Shown here piece by piece: positions 17,291-25,543 of a stretch of 64,000 bases of DNA. Source of the stretch: Allocoleopsis franciscana PCC 7113 (GTDB taxonomy: Bacteria > Cyanobacteriota > Cyanobacteriia > Cyanobacteriales > Coleofasciculaceae). The notes beneath the pieces were generated by a model. It saw only the letters and a program-made list of their open reading frames with translations. It made no database searches and had not been told where the DNA came from. The number at the start of each line of letters is the position of its first letter. The first letter of the stretch is position 1. The position numbers and the translations under genes are program-made. The stretch lies in assembly GCF_000317515.1 (NCBI RefSeq), contig NC_019738.1:2189623-2253622 (forward strand), written 5' to 3'.

Positions 17291-17974
17291 TTAAGAATTC
17301 TGTTTGAGGCGGTAGCCGAGGCCATGAACCGTCTCAATTAAATCATGAGGCGCGCCTACTGTTTTGAGTTTATTGCGTAAACTCTTAACATGTGCTTTGA
17401 CCGTATCTTCAGTTGGGGGACTCTCTAATGACCAAATATGTTCGATCAGGAGACTGCGGCTGAGTACCCGCCGCCCACTCCGCAAGAAAAGCTCCAAGAG
17501 CGCATACTCTTTAGGCGTCAGACGCAAGGGTTTGTCATCGTAAGACACGTCATAAGTACTCGGATCAAGCTTTAAGCCCCCCCACTCCAACACCGGTGAC
17601 GTTGAACTCATACCTCGACGCAACAACGCCCGAACACGAGCTAACAATTCGGGGAGATCAATGGGTTTAACCACATAGTCATCGGCTCCAGCATCCAAGC
17701 CGCTCACTTTGTCGTAGCTCGTATCGCGAGCTGTAATCATCAGAATTGGATTGCTGTAGCCTTTAGCCCGTAATCTCTGGCAAAGGCTGATCCCATCTAG
17801 TTTAGGAAGCATTACATCGAGCAACATCAAGTCATAGTCCATCGCTTGGGCTTGCATCCAACCGGCTTCCCCATCACTCGCAACATCCACGACATACCAT
17901 TGATCACTCAGGGCTTCTGCTAGCGCTTCAGCAAAGCCCGCATCATCTTCAACGAGCAAAATTCTCATAGCCAA
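17291..17974 (-). CDS. OmpR/PhoB-family response regulator
   Basis: A 227-residue two-domain transcription factor. The receiver has the acidic pair in LLVEDDAG, the phospho-acceptor Asp in LMLLDVMLPK, the Thr in ITARD, and Lys in VVKPIDLP. The winged-helix effector follows (LTPKEYALLELFLR, HVKSLRNKLK, TVHGLGYRLK). Met3 (17968) is an equally likely start. The nearest histidine kinase gene starts 347 bp away on the other strand, so they could form a divergently transcribed pair, but this is inference. The overall sequence is like cyanobacterial RppA-type regulators. Confidence 0.93.
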   Translation of the reverse strand: MAMRILLVEDDAGFAEALAEALSDQWYVVDVASDGEAGWMQAQAMDYDLMLLDVMLPKLDGISLCQRLRAKGYSNPILMITARDTSYDKVSGLDAGADDYVVKPIDLPELLARVRALLRRGMSSTSPVLEWGGLKLDPSTYDVSYDDKPLRLTPKEYALLELFLRSGRRVLSRSLLIEHIWSLESPPTEDTVKAHVKSLRNKLKTVGAPHDLIETVHGLGYRLKQNS

Positions 17975-18321
17975 ACCCTATTGAGTTTGAAATTGTTACA
18001 TAAAGGGGTAAAAGAGACATTGAAGAAACCATCACGCATAAGTTCCTATTGGCAAGGGTAAAATGGCGGATTAATGAAAGACAAATCATAACATTTTTAC
18101 CTAATTGATAAAAATCTTAACCATTATGCACTCCGCCACCTCTCCAGAGCCTCCTGGTATTTTCCAATGAAAGAAACATAATTAAATTTTCTCCCCTCTC
18201 AGTTCCACCTACTCCTAAACTTTGCCTCTGTGCTCGATAGCAAGTTAAATAGCTAAATAGCAAGTTAAAGAGCAAGTTATGACTTTAAATAGCAAGTTAT
18301 GACGGCTAAAATCCAATAATA
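17975..18321. promoter_or_regulatory. divergent intergenic region with direct repeats
   Basis: About 350 bp lie between the start of the response-regulator gene and the start of the histidine kinase gene; both promoters must be here. The half next to the kinase carries four copies of the word AGCAAGTTA (see the repeat entry). The rest is A/T-rich without recognisable features. Confidence 0.45.
18237..18303. repeat. direct repeats of AGCAAGTTA upstream of a histidine kinase
   Basis: The words ATAGCAAGTTAAATAG, ATAGCAAGTTAAAG, AGCAAGTTATGAC and ATAGCAAGTTATGAC follow one another within 67 bp, ending 18 bp before the kinase ATG. The close spacing suggests a regulator-binding array in the leader or a local tandem duplication. 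Confidence 0.6.
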
Positions 18322-20511
18322 ATGAAAACAGTGATTACAAAAAGAACTATTAGTACCTGGTTTGGGTTGGCACTGTGCCTGCTCAGTGGAGTGACTATTT
18401 TGTCCTATTGGAGCCTGATGAGCCAACCTTGGATGGGGAATGGGTTCAATCCAATGTGGCTCGTCGCGATCGCTAACAGTTGTAGTCTGGTCGTACTCGG
18501 TTGGCTGTACGATCGGCTGGGGCTTGGGTTCACTCCTTCGCCATATTTGGAAGACATCCCGTGCCCAAGTACACAACCCGAACACGATCACAAAAGCCTT
18601 GCAGAACCCTTAGATTCAGCCTTACAACCAGGGCATCAGCAGAGTACTCAATCGCAAAGCATGGAAGAGACACTCAAAAGTAGTGAGCAACGCTTTCGGG
18701 TGGCACTGCAAAATTCGCCAACCTTTGTGTTCTCTCAAGACAGCGAGTTACGTTACACCTGGATATACAATCCGAATCGTGAGACTCAAGTCCAGAAAGT
18801 GATCGGTCAATCAGACGCTGAGATTATGGCTCCTGAAGACGCCAAACGGCTGACAGCCATCAAGCAGCGAGTGCTGACAACAGGAGTAGGAACGCGAGAA
18901 GAGGTATTTGTGACAGTCAATGGAGAAATTCGCTATTACGACCTGACTGTAGAACCGTTACTTAAATCAACCGGAGACATTGTAGGCATCACCTGCGCAG
19001 GTACGGATATCACGGGCATTCGGATTCGGGAACAGCAGTTACGAGCGATCTTCGAGCAGTCGCTGGATGCTATCACGATCACAGATAATCAGGGAATCTA
19101 TTTAGAAGCAAATCCTGCTGCCTGCAAATTGTTCGGTCTGCCATTGAGTGAGCTTTTGGGCAGGCGGATTGTAGACTTTATGGAACCGGGCTTTGATTTT
19201 AAATCGGCGTGGCGATCCTTCCGCAAACAGAGGCAGCTAACGGGGACAATTCGCCTTTTACGTTTGGACGGAACTGTGCGAAACGTGGATTATTCTGCGA
19301 AAGCTGACTTTTTACCAGGCAGACATTTGTCCATTCTGCGCGACATCACAGAACGTGAGCAAGTTGAGATAGCTTTGCGCGAAAGTCAGCAACAAGTTGA
19401 ACTGGCTTTACTGGAAGAACGTAACTTTATTTCCGCCATTTTAGAAACGGTCAATGCTTTAATTGCAGTTCTCGATGCTCAGGGAAGATTTGTCCGTTTC
19501 AATCGCGCTTGTGAGCAAATGACCGACTACTCGTTGGAGGAAGTTAAAGGGAAATATATTTGGGATTTGTTTTTAATTCCAGAGGAGGTGGAGCCAGTCC
19601 AATCGATGATTCAGGAACTCCAATTGGGTCAATTCCCTAATGAGTCTGAACATTACTGGGTCGCACGAGATGGCAGTCGCCACCTGATTTCTTGGTTTAA
19701 TACCGTGATTCTCGATACTGATGGATCGATTAAACATATCATCAGTATTGGGATTGATATCACGGATCGAAAACGAGCCGAAGATATGCGTCGGGCATTA
19801 GAACGAGAACAAGCGCTGAGTGAACTCCGACTTCGTTTCTTTTCCATGGCATCCCATGAGTTTCGTACCCCTTTGAGTACTATCTTACTAACGGCTCAAA
19901 TTCTGGAATCGTCTGCACAGGGATGGTCTCAGGAGAAACGAACCCGAAATCTCCAGCGGATTGTATCGGCAGCTAAAGAAATGAGGCAAATGCTGGATGA
20001 TATTTTAACCATTAATCGAGCTGAAACTGGAAGGATAGAATTTGCCCCCATCCCCATTGAACTCAATGATTTTTGTCAGCAGATGCTCCAAGAAATGCGG
20101 GCTTATGCCACTCCTTTGCATACCTTAGCTTTTTTTAATCAAAGCGAAGCAAAATGGGCTTTTATGGATAAAAAGATATTACGTTATATTCTATCCAATT
20201 TGCTTTCAAATGCCATTAAATATTCGCCTAAAGGGGGTGAAATTAATTTCAAAATTCTGCAAAATCAAGAATTTATTCTATTCCAAATTTATGACCAGGG
20301 AATTGGCATCCCGTTATCCGATCAACCCCATTTGTTTGAAGCTTTTCATCGGGGAGCGAATGTTGAGAGTATTCCCGGTTCTGGCTTGGGGCTGACAGTG
20401 GTGAAAAAGTGTGTGGAGTTACACGACGGCAGAATCATGTTTACGAGTGAAGTAGGAGCCGGTACTACATTTACAGTGATGATTCCGATCCAGATAGCAA
20501 ATGAATCGTAA
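18322..20511 (+). CDS. membrane-bound multi-PAS sensor histidine kinase
   Basis: A 729-residue kinase. Two hydrophobic segments near the N-terminus (about 12-32 and 45-65) anchor it, with almost no extracytoplasmic loop, so sensing is probably cytosolic. Three PAS domains follow at roughly 120-235, 236-345 and 365-490 (the repeated DITxRxxxE ending marks each). HisKA carries His512 in MASHEFRTPLS. The ATPase domain has LLSNAIKYS, IYDQGIGIP and GSGLGLTVVKKC. A Ser/Thr kinase gene begins 49 bp downstream on the same strand. The OmpR-type regulator on the opposite strand is a candidate partner. Confidence 0.93.
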   Translation: MKTVITKRTISTWFGLALCLLSGVTILSYWSLMSQPWMGNGFNPMWLVAIANSCSLVVLGWLYDRLGLGFTPSPYLEDIPCPSTQPEHDHKSLAEPLDSALQPGHQQSTQSQSMEETLKSSEQRFRVALQNSPTFVFSQDSELRYTWIYNPNRETQVQKVIGQSDAEIMAPEDAKRLTAIKQRVLTTGVGTREEVFVTVNGEIRYYDLTVEPLLKSTGDIVGITCAGTDITGIRIREQQLRAIFEQSLDAITITDNQGIYLEANPAACKLFGLPLSELLGRRIVDFMEPGFDFKSAWRSFRKQRQLTGTIRLLRLDGTVRNVDYSAKADFLPGRHLSILRDITEREQVEIALRESQQQVELALLEERNFISAILETVNALIAVLDAQGRFVRFNRACEQMTDYSLEEVKGKYIWDLFLIPEEVEPVQSMIQELQLGQFPNESEHYWVARDGSRHLISWFNTVILDTDGSIKHIISIGIDITDRKRAEDMRRALEREQALSELRLRFFSMASHEFRTPLSTILLTAQILESSAQGWSQEKRTRNLQRIVSAAKEMRQMLDDILTINRAETGRIEFAPIPIELNDFCQQMLQEMRAYATPLHTLAFFNQSEAKWAFMDKKILRYILSNLLSNAIKYSPKGGEINFKILQNQEFILFQIYDQGIGIPLSDQPHLFEAFHRGANVESIPGSGLGLTVVKKCVELHDGRIMFTSEVGAGTTFTVMIPIQIANES

Positions 20512-20560
20512 TGGGTAATTGTAACAGTTAACAATTCATGTTCATAACGCAATAAATTTC

Positions 20561-22381
20561 ATGGAAGGACAAAGACTGGGTGGACGTTATCAAATCATCA
20601 GTCAGTTGGGGCGGGGCGGGTATGGTATTACATTCTTAGCTGAAGACTGGCAGCTACCCGGTAATCCTCGCTGTGTGGTTAAGCAACTCAAACCTGAAGC
20701 AACTGATGCGAAAAATCTAAAAGTAGCGGCACAGTTATTCAACTCAGAAGCACAAGTTCTCTACCGATTGGGAAATCATCCTCAAATTCCTAAACTGTTA
20801 GCTCACTTTGAGGAAAATCAAGAGTTTTATTTAGTTCAGGAATTTATCGAAGGTCATAATCTCACCCAGGAATTCCCTAAAGGGAAGCCGTTGAATGAGT
20901 CTTATGTTATTGCCATTTTAAGAGATATTCTAGAGATTTTGGCATTTGTGCATCAGCAGAATGTCATCCACCGTGACCTTAAACCCGACAATATTAGACG
21001 GAACAAAGATGGCAAAATTGTTCTGATTGATTTTGGTTTAGTTAAACAACTAAGTACTCAACAAACGGATTCTCAAAATAGCGTAACTTTGACCGTTAAC
21101 ATGGGCACTCGTGGCTATATGCCGAGCGAGCAAGCTCTCGGTAAGTCAAAATTCAGTAGTGATATTTATGCCTTGGGAATGATTGCCATTCAAGCCCTCA
21201 CAGGAATCATTCCCCGCAAATTATCAGAAGATGCCAATGGTGAAGTTATTTGGCGTGACAAAGTACAAGTTAGTACCAAGTTAGCCGAAATTTTAGACAA
21301 GATGGTACGCTATGATTTTCGTCAGCGTTATCCGTCCGCAACAGAAGCATTGGAAGCGCTAAAAGAGGCTGGATTAATTACTTCTTCCCTAATGCCAAAT
21401 TCCTCTTATAACAGTCCTCAATCATTGTTTAATAAAGCACATATTTTGTGTGAATTGAAACGGTATTCAGAGGCAATTGCTTATTATGAAGACGCTATTT
21501 TAATTCAACCTAATTTTTATCAAGCTTGGTATGAAAGAGGTAAGGCACTCTATCAATTGGAACGATACGAGGATGCGATCGCTTCTTATGATCAGGTGAT
21601 TCAATTCCAAACCGACGATGCAGAGGTTTGGTTTGAACGAACTCAGGCACTCTATCGCTTGCAATCGTACTCAGAGGTCATGATGGGTTTGGATAAAGCC
21701 CTACAAATCAGGCCAGACTACGCTGAAGCTTGGGTGATGCGAGGGGTGGTACTGCGAAATTTGCAACGGGATGAAGAAGCGATCGCTTGTTACAATAAAG
21801 CGATTGAATTCAAGCCTGATTATGCTGTCGCTTGGTATAACAGAGGCGTGCTGTTAGCGAGTTGGCAACGGTACGAAGAGGCGTTTACTGCTTTTGATCA
21901 GGTGATTCAACTCCAACCCAACAATGCTGTTGCTTGGTATAACCGAGGCGCGGCGTTAGGGAATTTGCAACGATATGAAGATGCGATCGTTTCTTGTAAT
22001 CAAGCCATTGCATTCAATCCAAATTACGTGCAGGCTTGGTTTCAACGGGGTATGGCGTTAGGTGAATTGCAACGGTACGAAGAGGCGATCACAGCTTATG
22101 ACAAGGTGATTCAACTCCAACCCGACTACGGGGAAGCTTGGTTTCAAAGAGGTTTTGCGCTGTATAACTTGCAGCGTTACGAAGATGCGATCGCTTCTTA
22201 TGATCAAGCCATTGAATTCAATCCCCTAGACGCAGAAGCTTGGGGGAATCGAGGAGGCGTATTATTGAAGTTGCAACGGTATGAAGAGGCGATCGCTTCT
22301 TTCGACAAAGCGATTCAAATTCAACCCAATTTCCCTATGGCAATATATAACCGAGCACAGGCATTGAGTCAGTTGGGATAG
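20561..22381 (+). CDS. Ser/Thr protein kinase with C-terminal TPR array
   Basis: A 606-residue protein. Residues 1 to about 272 are a complete Hanks-type kinase: glycine loop LGRGGYGITFLAED, Lys in VVKQLKP, HRDLKPDN, LIDFGLVKQ, and MGTRGYMPSEQA in the activation segment. From about 283 to the end come about nine TPR units with 34-residue spacing (YNRGxxLxxLQRYEEAIAxYDxAI), highly alike and so probably recently amplified. There is no membrane segment. The TPR part probably selects partners. It lies just downstream of the PAS histidine kinase and may share its transcript. Confidence 0.94.
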   Translation: MEGQRLGGRYQIISQLGRGGYGITFLAEDWQLPGNPRCVVKQLKPEATDAKNLKVAAQLFNSEAQVLYRLGNHPQIPKLLAHFEENQEFYLVQEFIEGHNLTQEFPKGKPLNESYVIAILRDILEILAFVHQQNVIHRDLKPDNIRRNKDGKIVLIDFGLVKQLSTQQTDSQNSVTLTVNMGTRGYMPSEQALGKSKFSSDIYALGMIAIQALTGIIPRKLSEDANGEVIWRDKVQVSTKLAEILDKMVRYDFRQRYPSATEALEALKEAGLITSSLMPNSSYNSPQSLFNKAHILCELKRYSEAIAYYEDAILIQPNFYQAWYERGKALYQLERYEDAIASYDQVIQFQTDDAEVWFERTQALYRLQSYSEVMMGLDKALQIRPDYAEAWVMRGVVLRNLQRDEEAIACYNKAIEFKPDYAVAWYNRGVLLASWQRYEEAFTAFDQVIQLQPNNAVAWYNRGAALGNLQRYEDAIVSCNQAIAFNPNYVQAWFQRGMALGELQRYEEAITAYDKVIQLQPDYGEAWFQRGFALYNLQRYEDAIASYDQAIEFNPLDAEAWGNRGGVLLKLQRYEEAIASFDKAIQIQPNFPMAIYNRAQALSQLG

Positions 22382-22594
22382 TAAACTGTTTGCTAATGTG
22401 AGAGTAAGTTGCTTGCCTAGGAAGCATTAAGCCGTAGACTGGGGAATCAATCCGTAAAGCTGCAATTTCAGGATGTAGTTTTATCTGTTGGAGGGAACTG
22501 ACTTAGAAGCTGCCAAGCTGGAGGATGTAACCTTTTGCATCAATTGCATAACTAAAGGCGATAAGTACTATAGGTAGGTCGCCAAAATTGACAT

Positions 22595-22735
22595 TTGCAA
22601 ACTCTGACGGAAGCTTCCGATCTTTATAGTTTAGGGGCAACATTGATTTGCTTGCTGACAGGAACGCGATCGCAAGATATCGGGAATTTAATTGATCCCA
22701 ATTATTGCTTTAATGTTAAAAAATTACTTCCCCAA
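22595..22735 (+). pseudogene. fragment of a Ser/Thr protein kinase C-lobe
   Basis: A 47-codon stretch reads TEASDLYSLGATLICLLTG and then IGNLIDPNYCFNVKKLLPQ. This matches the segment after the activation loop in cyanobacterial Hanks-type kinases (ASDLYSLGATLICLLTGT is a family signature). A TGA stop lies just upstream in frame, and the similarity ends in a C/G-rich palindrome. The rest of the kinase is missing, so this is a relic and not a gene. Confidence 0.75.
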
Positions 22736-22771
22736 AGGGGGAATTTGTCAATCCCCCCTTCCTTACTCTCC

Positions 22772-22788
22772 GCCGGACAACGTCCGGC
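22772..22788 (-). terminator. hairpin downstream of bamA
   Basis: GCCGGAC-AAC-GTCCGGC is a perfect 7 bp stem with a 3-base loop, 31 bp beyond the bamA stop codon. It has no T-run on either side, so its role as terminator is uncertain. Confidence 0.45.
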
Positions 22789-22818
22789 TACACCATCACA
22801 CCACACTCCACCCAGTTC

Positions 22819-24894
22819 TTAGAAGCGCTGACCCAAGCCAAACTGAACTCGGCTATCACCTTTATCTGTAAAGGCGTAGTCGGCGCGAATAATACCTACA
22901 GGGGAGTTGACTCGCACACCAGCACCATAACCAAAGCCTGTTCCCGGCTTCCCGCGCACAACTCCTGGCTCACCGAGTACACTGCTACCAGAACCCAAGT
23001 CAGAACCAAAGTCAGCAAACAAGACGGCACCAACTGGGTTGAAAACGGGGATGCGATACTCCGCCGATGCCAACACAAAGCTACGACCACTGGCTAAGTC
23101 ACCTGTACCATAACCCCGCACGGAATTGATACCCCCTAGGTTGTAGGCCATGTAAGGAGGCAAATCACCAATGGTGGTTCCACCTTGGACGTTAAAAGCT
23201 AACACTTGCGGGTCTTTCGTACCCAATATATTAACGGGCGTGTATTGGGAATAATTAGCCTGAACTCGGTTCATCAAGATATTCCCATTCCCCACCGGGA
23301 TTGACTGTTGCGTCGTCAAGCTGAGGAGGGAACCTTGAGTAGGATTATAGGGATTGTTGCGCTCATCTCTAGTCACTCCCGCCGTAACCGCTAGCAAGTC
23401 ATCAACGCCAGTCCCGCTGAAGGAAACCGGATTACCGAAGGAATCTGTTGAGATAATATTGCCATTGCGATCGCGAATGCTGGTGCGGGTATAGTTCAAA
23501 CCTAACGAACCATCCCACTCTCCCACAGGCTTATTCAACGAGATGCCACCGCCAATCTGTCCTTCGCGGGGTTGCTCATAATTCCCGGCTTCATTGGTTT
23601 GATTTTGGAAATCATCATCGAACGTCTGGGATATGCCACGACGCCTAAAGCCATTGACGCTATATCCCGGCATATCAGGGTTGCTTGCCCGGTAAGGGCT
23701 AGTGAAATTGCCGTCAAACTGGAAGTCTTTAGCCCCAATCTGGGCATTCAGCCCTAACTGTTTATTGACGCCGCCAAAATTTTGATCTCTGTAGTTAATC
23801 GTACCGAACAACCCGGAGCTAGGACTGTAGCCACCACCCACATTCACGCCACGGGCCGATCGTTCGATCAGATCGTAAGTCACATCGACTTGTCTAGCAT
23901 CGCCGTTGAGGGAGACGTTGGCGTTATCAAAAAGTCCTAATTTGTACAGTTGCTGCAAGTCCTGCCGCGCTACATCCACACGGAAGACTTCACCGGACTT
24001 GAGTTTTAACTCACGCTTGAGGAAATCTTCCTTAGTACGTCCCTGAGTGGGCTTACCGTCTTTATCTAAGAAACGGAAGTTAATATCGCCCACCATCCCT
24101 TCCGCCACATCAACCGCCAGAACCCCGCTGCGGTTGGGTTGGATGGCGGCAACTTGTGCCAAGACATAACCGTTGTCTTTATACCATTGACTTAACTGTT
24201 CAAAGCCTTGGCGTAGGGCGGTGGGGCTAACTTGTTGTCCGAGTTGAGATTGGAAAATCGTGTTGGCAACGTCTGAGGTGAGAACCTGGTTACCGGAGAG
24301 TTGAAGCGATCGCACCACAACCGGTTCTACCTGAAAGACGACATTCCACCCATCTCGGTTAACGGTTTTGCTCACACGGGCGTTGGCAAAGTAACCTGTA
24401 TTGAGAATTGCCGCAATATCTTTGTCCAACTGGCTTTGATTGGTTGAACCGCCAGCACGAGTGCCAATGGTGCTCAAAACCAATTGCTGTAATTCTTCTG
24501 TCGCCCCCTTAACCTCAACATCGGTAGCAGTGACAGCGAGATCGTTGCGATTGGTGGACTGGGCGACGGAGTTAGTCGGCTTTGCCGATGTCTGCGGGGT
24601 GGCACTAACCGATGTTTTCGCTGGCTGAGGAGAGGCTGATACCGTGGGAACCGCCACCGTTTTACCAGTAGTGGCTGAGTTCGATTGGGAAAATACTGGT
24701 GTTACAGACGCTTCCGGTGAAGCAATTGCCGCCGATGACTGGGATGCTGGGGACGCCACAACCGGAACCACATAGTTACTCGCCGTCGGTTTCGGAGTTG
24801 AATTTGCCGGGTTGGGATTGGCGATCGCTTGGTTGGTTAACTCCCCAGCCGCGAGGAGCGCTAATGTAGAAAGTAAAACGATTCTGTTTAGCAT
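22819..24894 (-). CDS. bamA: Omp85/BamA-family outer membrane assembly protein
   Basis: A 691-residue outer-membrane protein that folds beta-barrel proteins into the outer membrane (the cyanobacterial relative of plastid Toc75). It has a signal peptide (MLNRIVLLSTLALLAAGE), then an Ala/Ser/Thr/Pro-rich stretch to about residue 115, POTRA domains at about 115-340 (TDVEVKGATEELQQLV, VVVRSLQLSGNQVL, LKLKSGEVFRVD), and a C-terminal barrel with NLGGINSVRGYGTGDL and a final Phe (FGLGQRF). The long low-complexity linker after the signal peptide is typical of cyanobacterial members. Confidence 0.94.
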   Translation of the reverse strand: MLNRIVLLSTLALLAAGELTNQAIANPNPANSTPKPTASNYVVPVVASPASQSSAAIASPEASVTPVFSQSNSATTGKTVAVPTVSASPQPAKTSVSATPQTSAKPTNSVAQSTNRNDLAVTATDVEVKGATEELQQLVLSTIGTRAGGSTNQSQLDKDIAAILNTGYFANARVSKTVNRDGWNVVFQVEPVVVRSLQLSGNQVLTSDVANTIFQSQLGQQVSPTALRQGFEQLSQWYKDNGYVLAQVAAIQPNRSGVLAVDVAEGMVGDINFRFLDKDGKPTQGRTKEDFLKRELKLKSGEVFRVDVARQDLQQLYKLGLFDNANVSLNGDARQVDVTYDLIERSARGVNVGGGYSPSSGLFGTINYRDQNFGGVNKQLGLNAQIGAKDFQFDGNFTSPYRASNPDMPGYSVNGFRRRGISQTFDDDFQNQTNEAGNYEQPREGQIGGGISLNKPVGEWDGSLGLNYTRTSIRDRNGNIISTDSFGNPVSFSGTGVDDLLAVTAGVTRDERNNPYNPTQGSLLSLTTQQSIPVGNGNILMNRVQANYSQYTPVNILGTKDPQVLAFNVQGGTTIGDLPPYMAYNLGGINSVRGYGTGDLASGRSFVLASAEYRIPVFNPVGAVLFADFGSDLGSGSSVLGEPGVVRGKPGTGFGYGAGVRVNSPVGIIRADYAFTDKGDSRVQFGLGQRF

Positions 24895-25215
24895 AAAATT
24901 AGCCTCATCGCTAGTCAGCTTTGTTACAATTTTCTTTGCTTTTGATTAACCAGACCGTTGCGGGAATTGACAAGTTCCAAGGGTTGTGCCACAACTGCAT
25001 CTGCCACACTCAGCAACGCGGACTGAAAATTTTGGATAAGGGATGATTGAGGAGTTCAATCCCATCCGGTGCGCTTGTCGAGTGAGCAATACTAGGACGA
25101 CAGATCGCACTTCCTCAAGCTATGTGAGATGCATTTTGCTATTTGTCCCCGATTTTCCACAAAAGCCTTGAAAACTATTCACAGAGGCTAGGTTCTCTAC
25201 TCTCTTCACCTAACC

Positions 25216-25246
25216 CTTAATGCAGTGTGACCGAAATAACTGACCC
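25216..25246. repeat. degenerate terminal segment of the MITE family
   Basis: The stretch beginning AATGCAGTGTGACCGAAATA and continuing ACTGACC matches one end of the MITE copies (TGCAGCATGGCAGAAATAACTGACC in two parts), with three to four mismatches. The expected partner end is not visible nearby, so this is a relic or a solo end. Confidence 0.5.
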
Positions 25247-25297
25247 GCTCAACTCACTCTCTCAAATCATTTCCATTGGCATCAAAATGATTCAAAA

Positions 25298-25344
25298 ACC
25301 TCGGCGTACCTCAGCGTCTCCCTCAGCGTTCTCTGCGTTAAAAA
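25298..25344. repeat. CCTCAGCGT-type short tandem repeat
   Basis: Four variants of CCTC(A/G)GCGT follow each other (CCTCGGCGTA, CCTCAGCGTCT, CCCTCAGCGTT, CTCTGCGTT), then an A-run. Similar CTCTGCGT repeats are common between genes of filamentous cyanobacteria. Confidence 0.55.
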
Positions 25345-25543
25345 AATATAATCCCGGATTCGATATCACTCTCTGAGACCCTTTCCTTTTGAGTTTTTGA
25401 TGAGTATAATTACTTAACCCCTTGGCAAAGACAGACATTGATTTATTTCTAGCGATCCTGCACAATGCAGATTTCTACAGTGGTGCAAATCCACTGCGGG
25501 TGAGGAGCCATTTTTTGTTGATACAAGGACTAACCAGATACTA

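Larger units (their letters stand above)
22382..22818. other. intergenic region with a kinase gene remnant
   Basis: About 440 bp. The first 200 bp hold no gene I can identify; GCTTGCCTAGGAAGC at about 22410 can form a small hairpin. A kinase remnant follows (22595-22735), then a C/G-rich palindromic stretch (22727-22760) and the hairpin at 22772-22788. Confidence 0.5.
24895..25543. promoter_or_regulatory. divergent intergenic region with hairpins and repeat fragments
   Basis: About 650 bp between bamA and the lpxB-like gene. It contains a degenerate MITE end (25216-25246), a run of CCTCAGCGT-like words (25298-25344), and two hairpins close to the downstream start: CTGC-ACAAT-GCAG at about 25460 and CAGTGG-TGCAAAT-CCACTG at about 25478-25496. 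The second hairpin lies about 50 bp before the ATG and is followed by a T-run, so it could be a 5' leader structure. Confidence 0.5.

Noticed and set aside
25470-25510. Possible cobalamin riboswitch (GGTGCAAATCC word)
   Set aside because: Only a short match to one conserved box; the rest of the riboswitch core is missing, and the downstream gene is lpxB-like, not B12-related.
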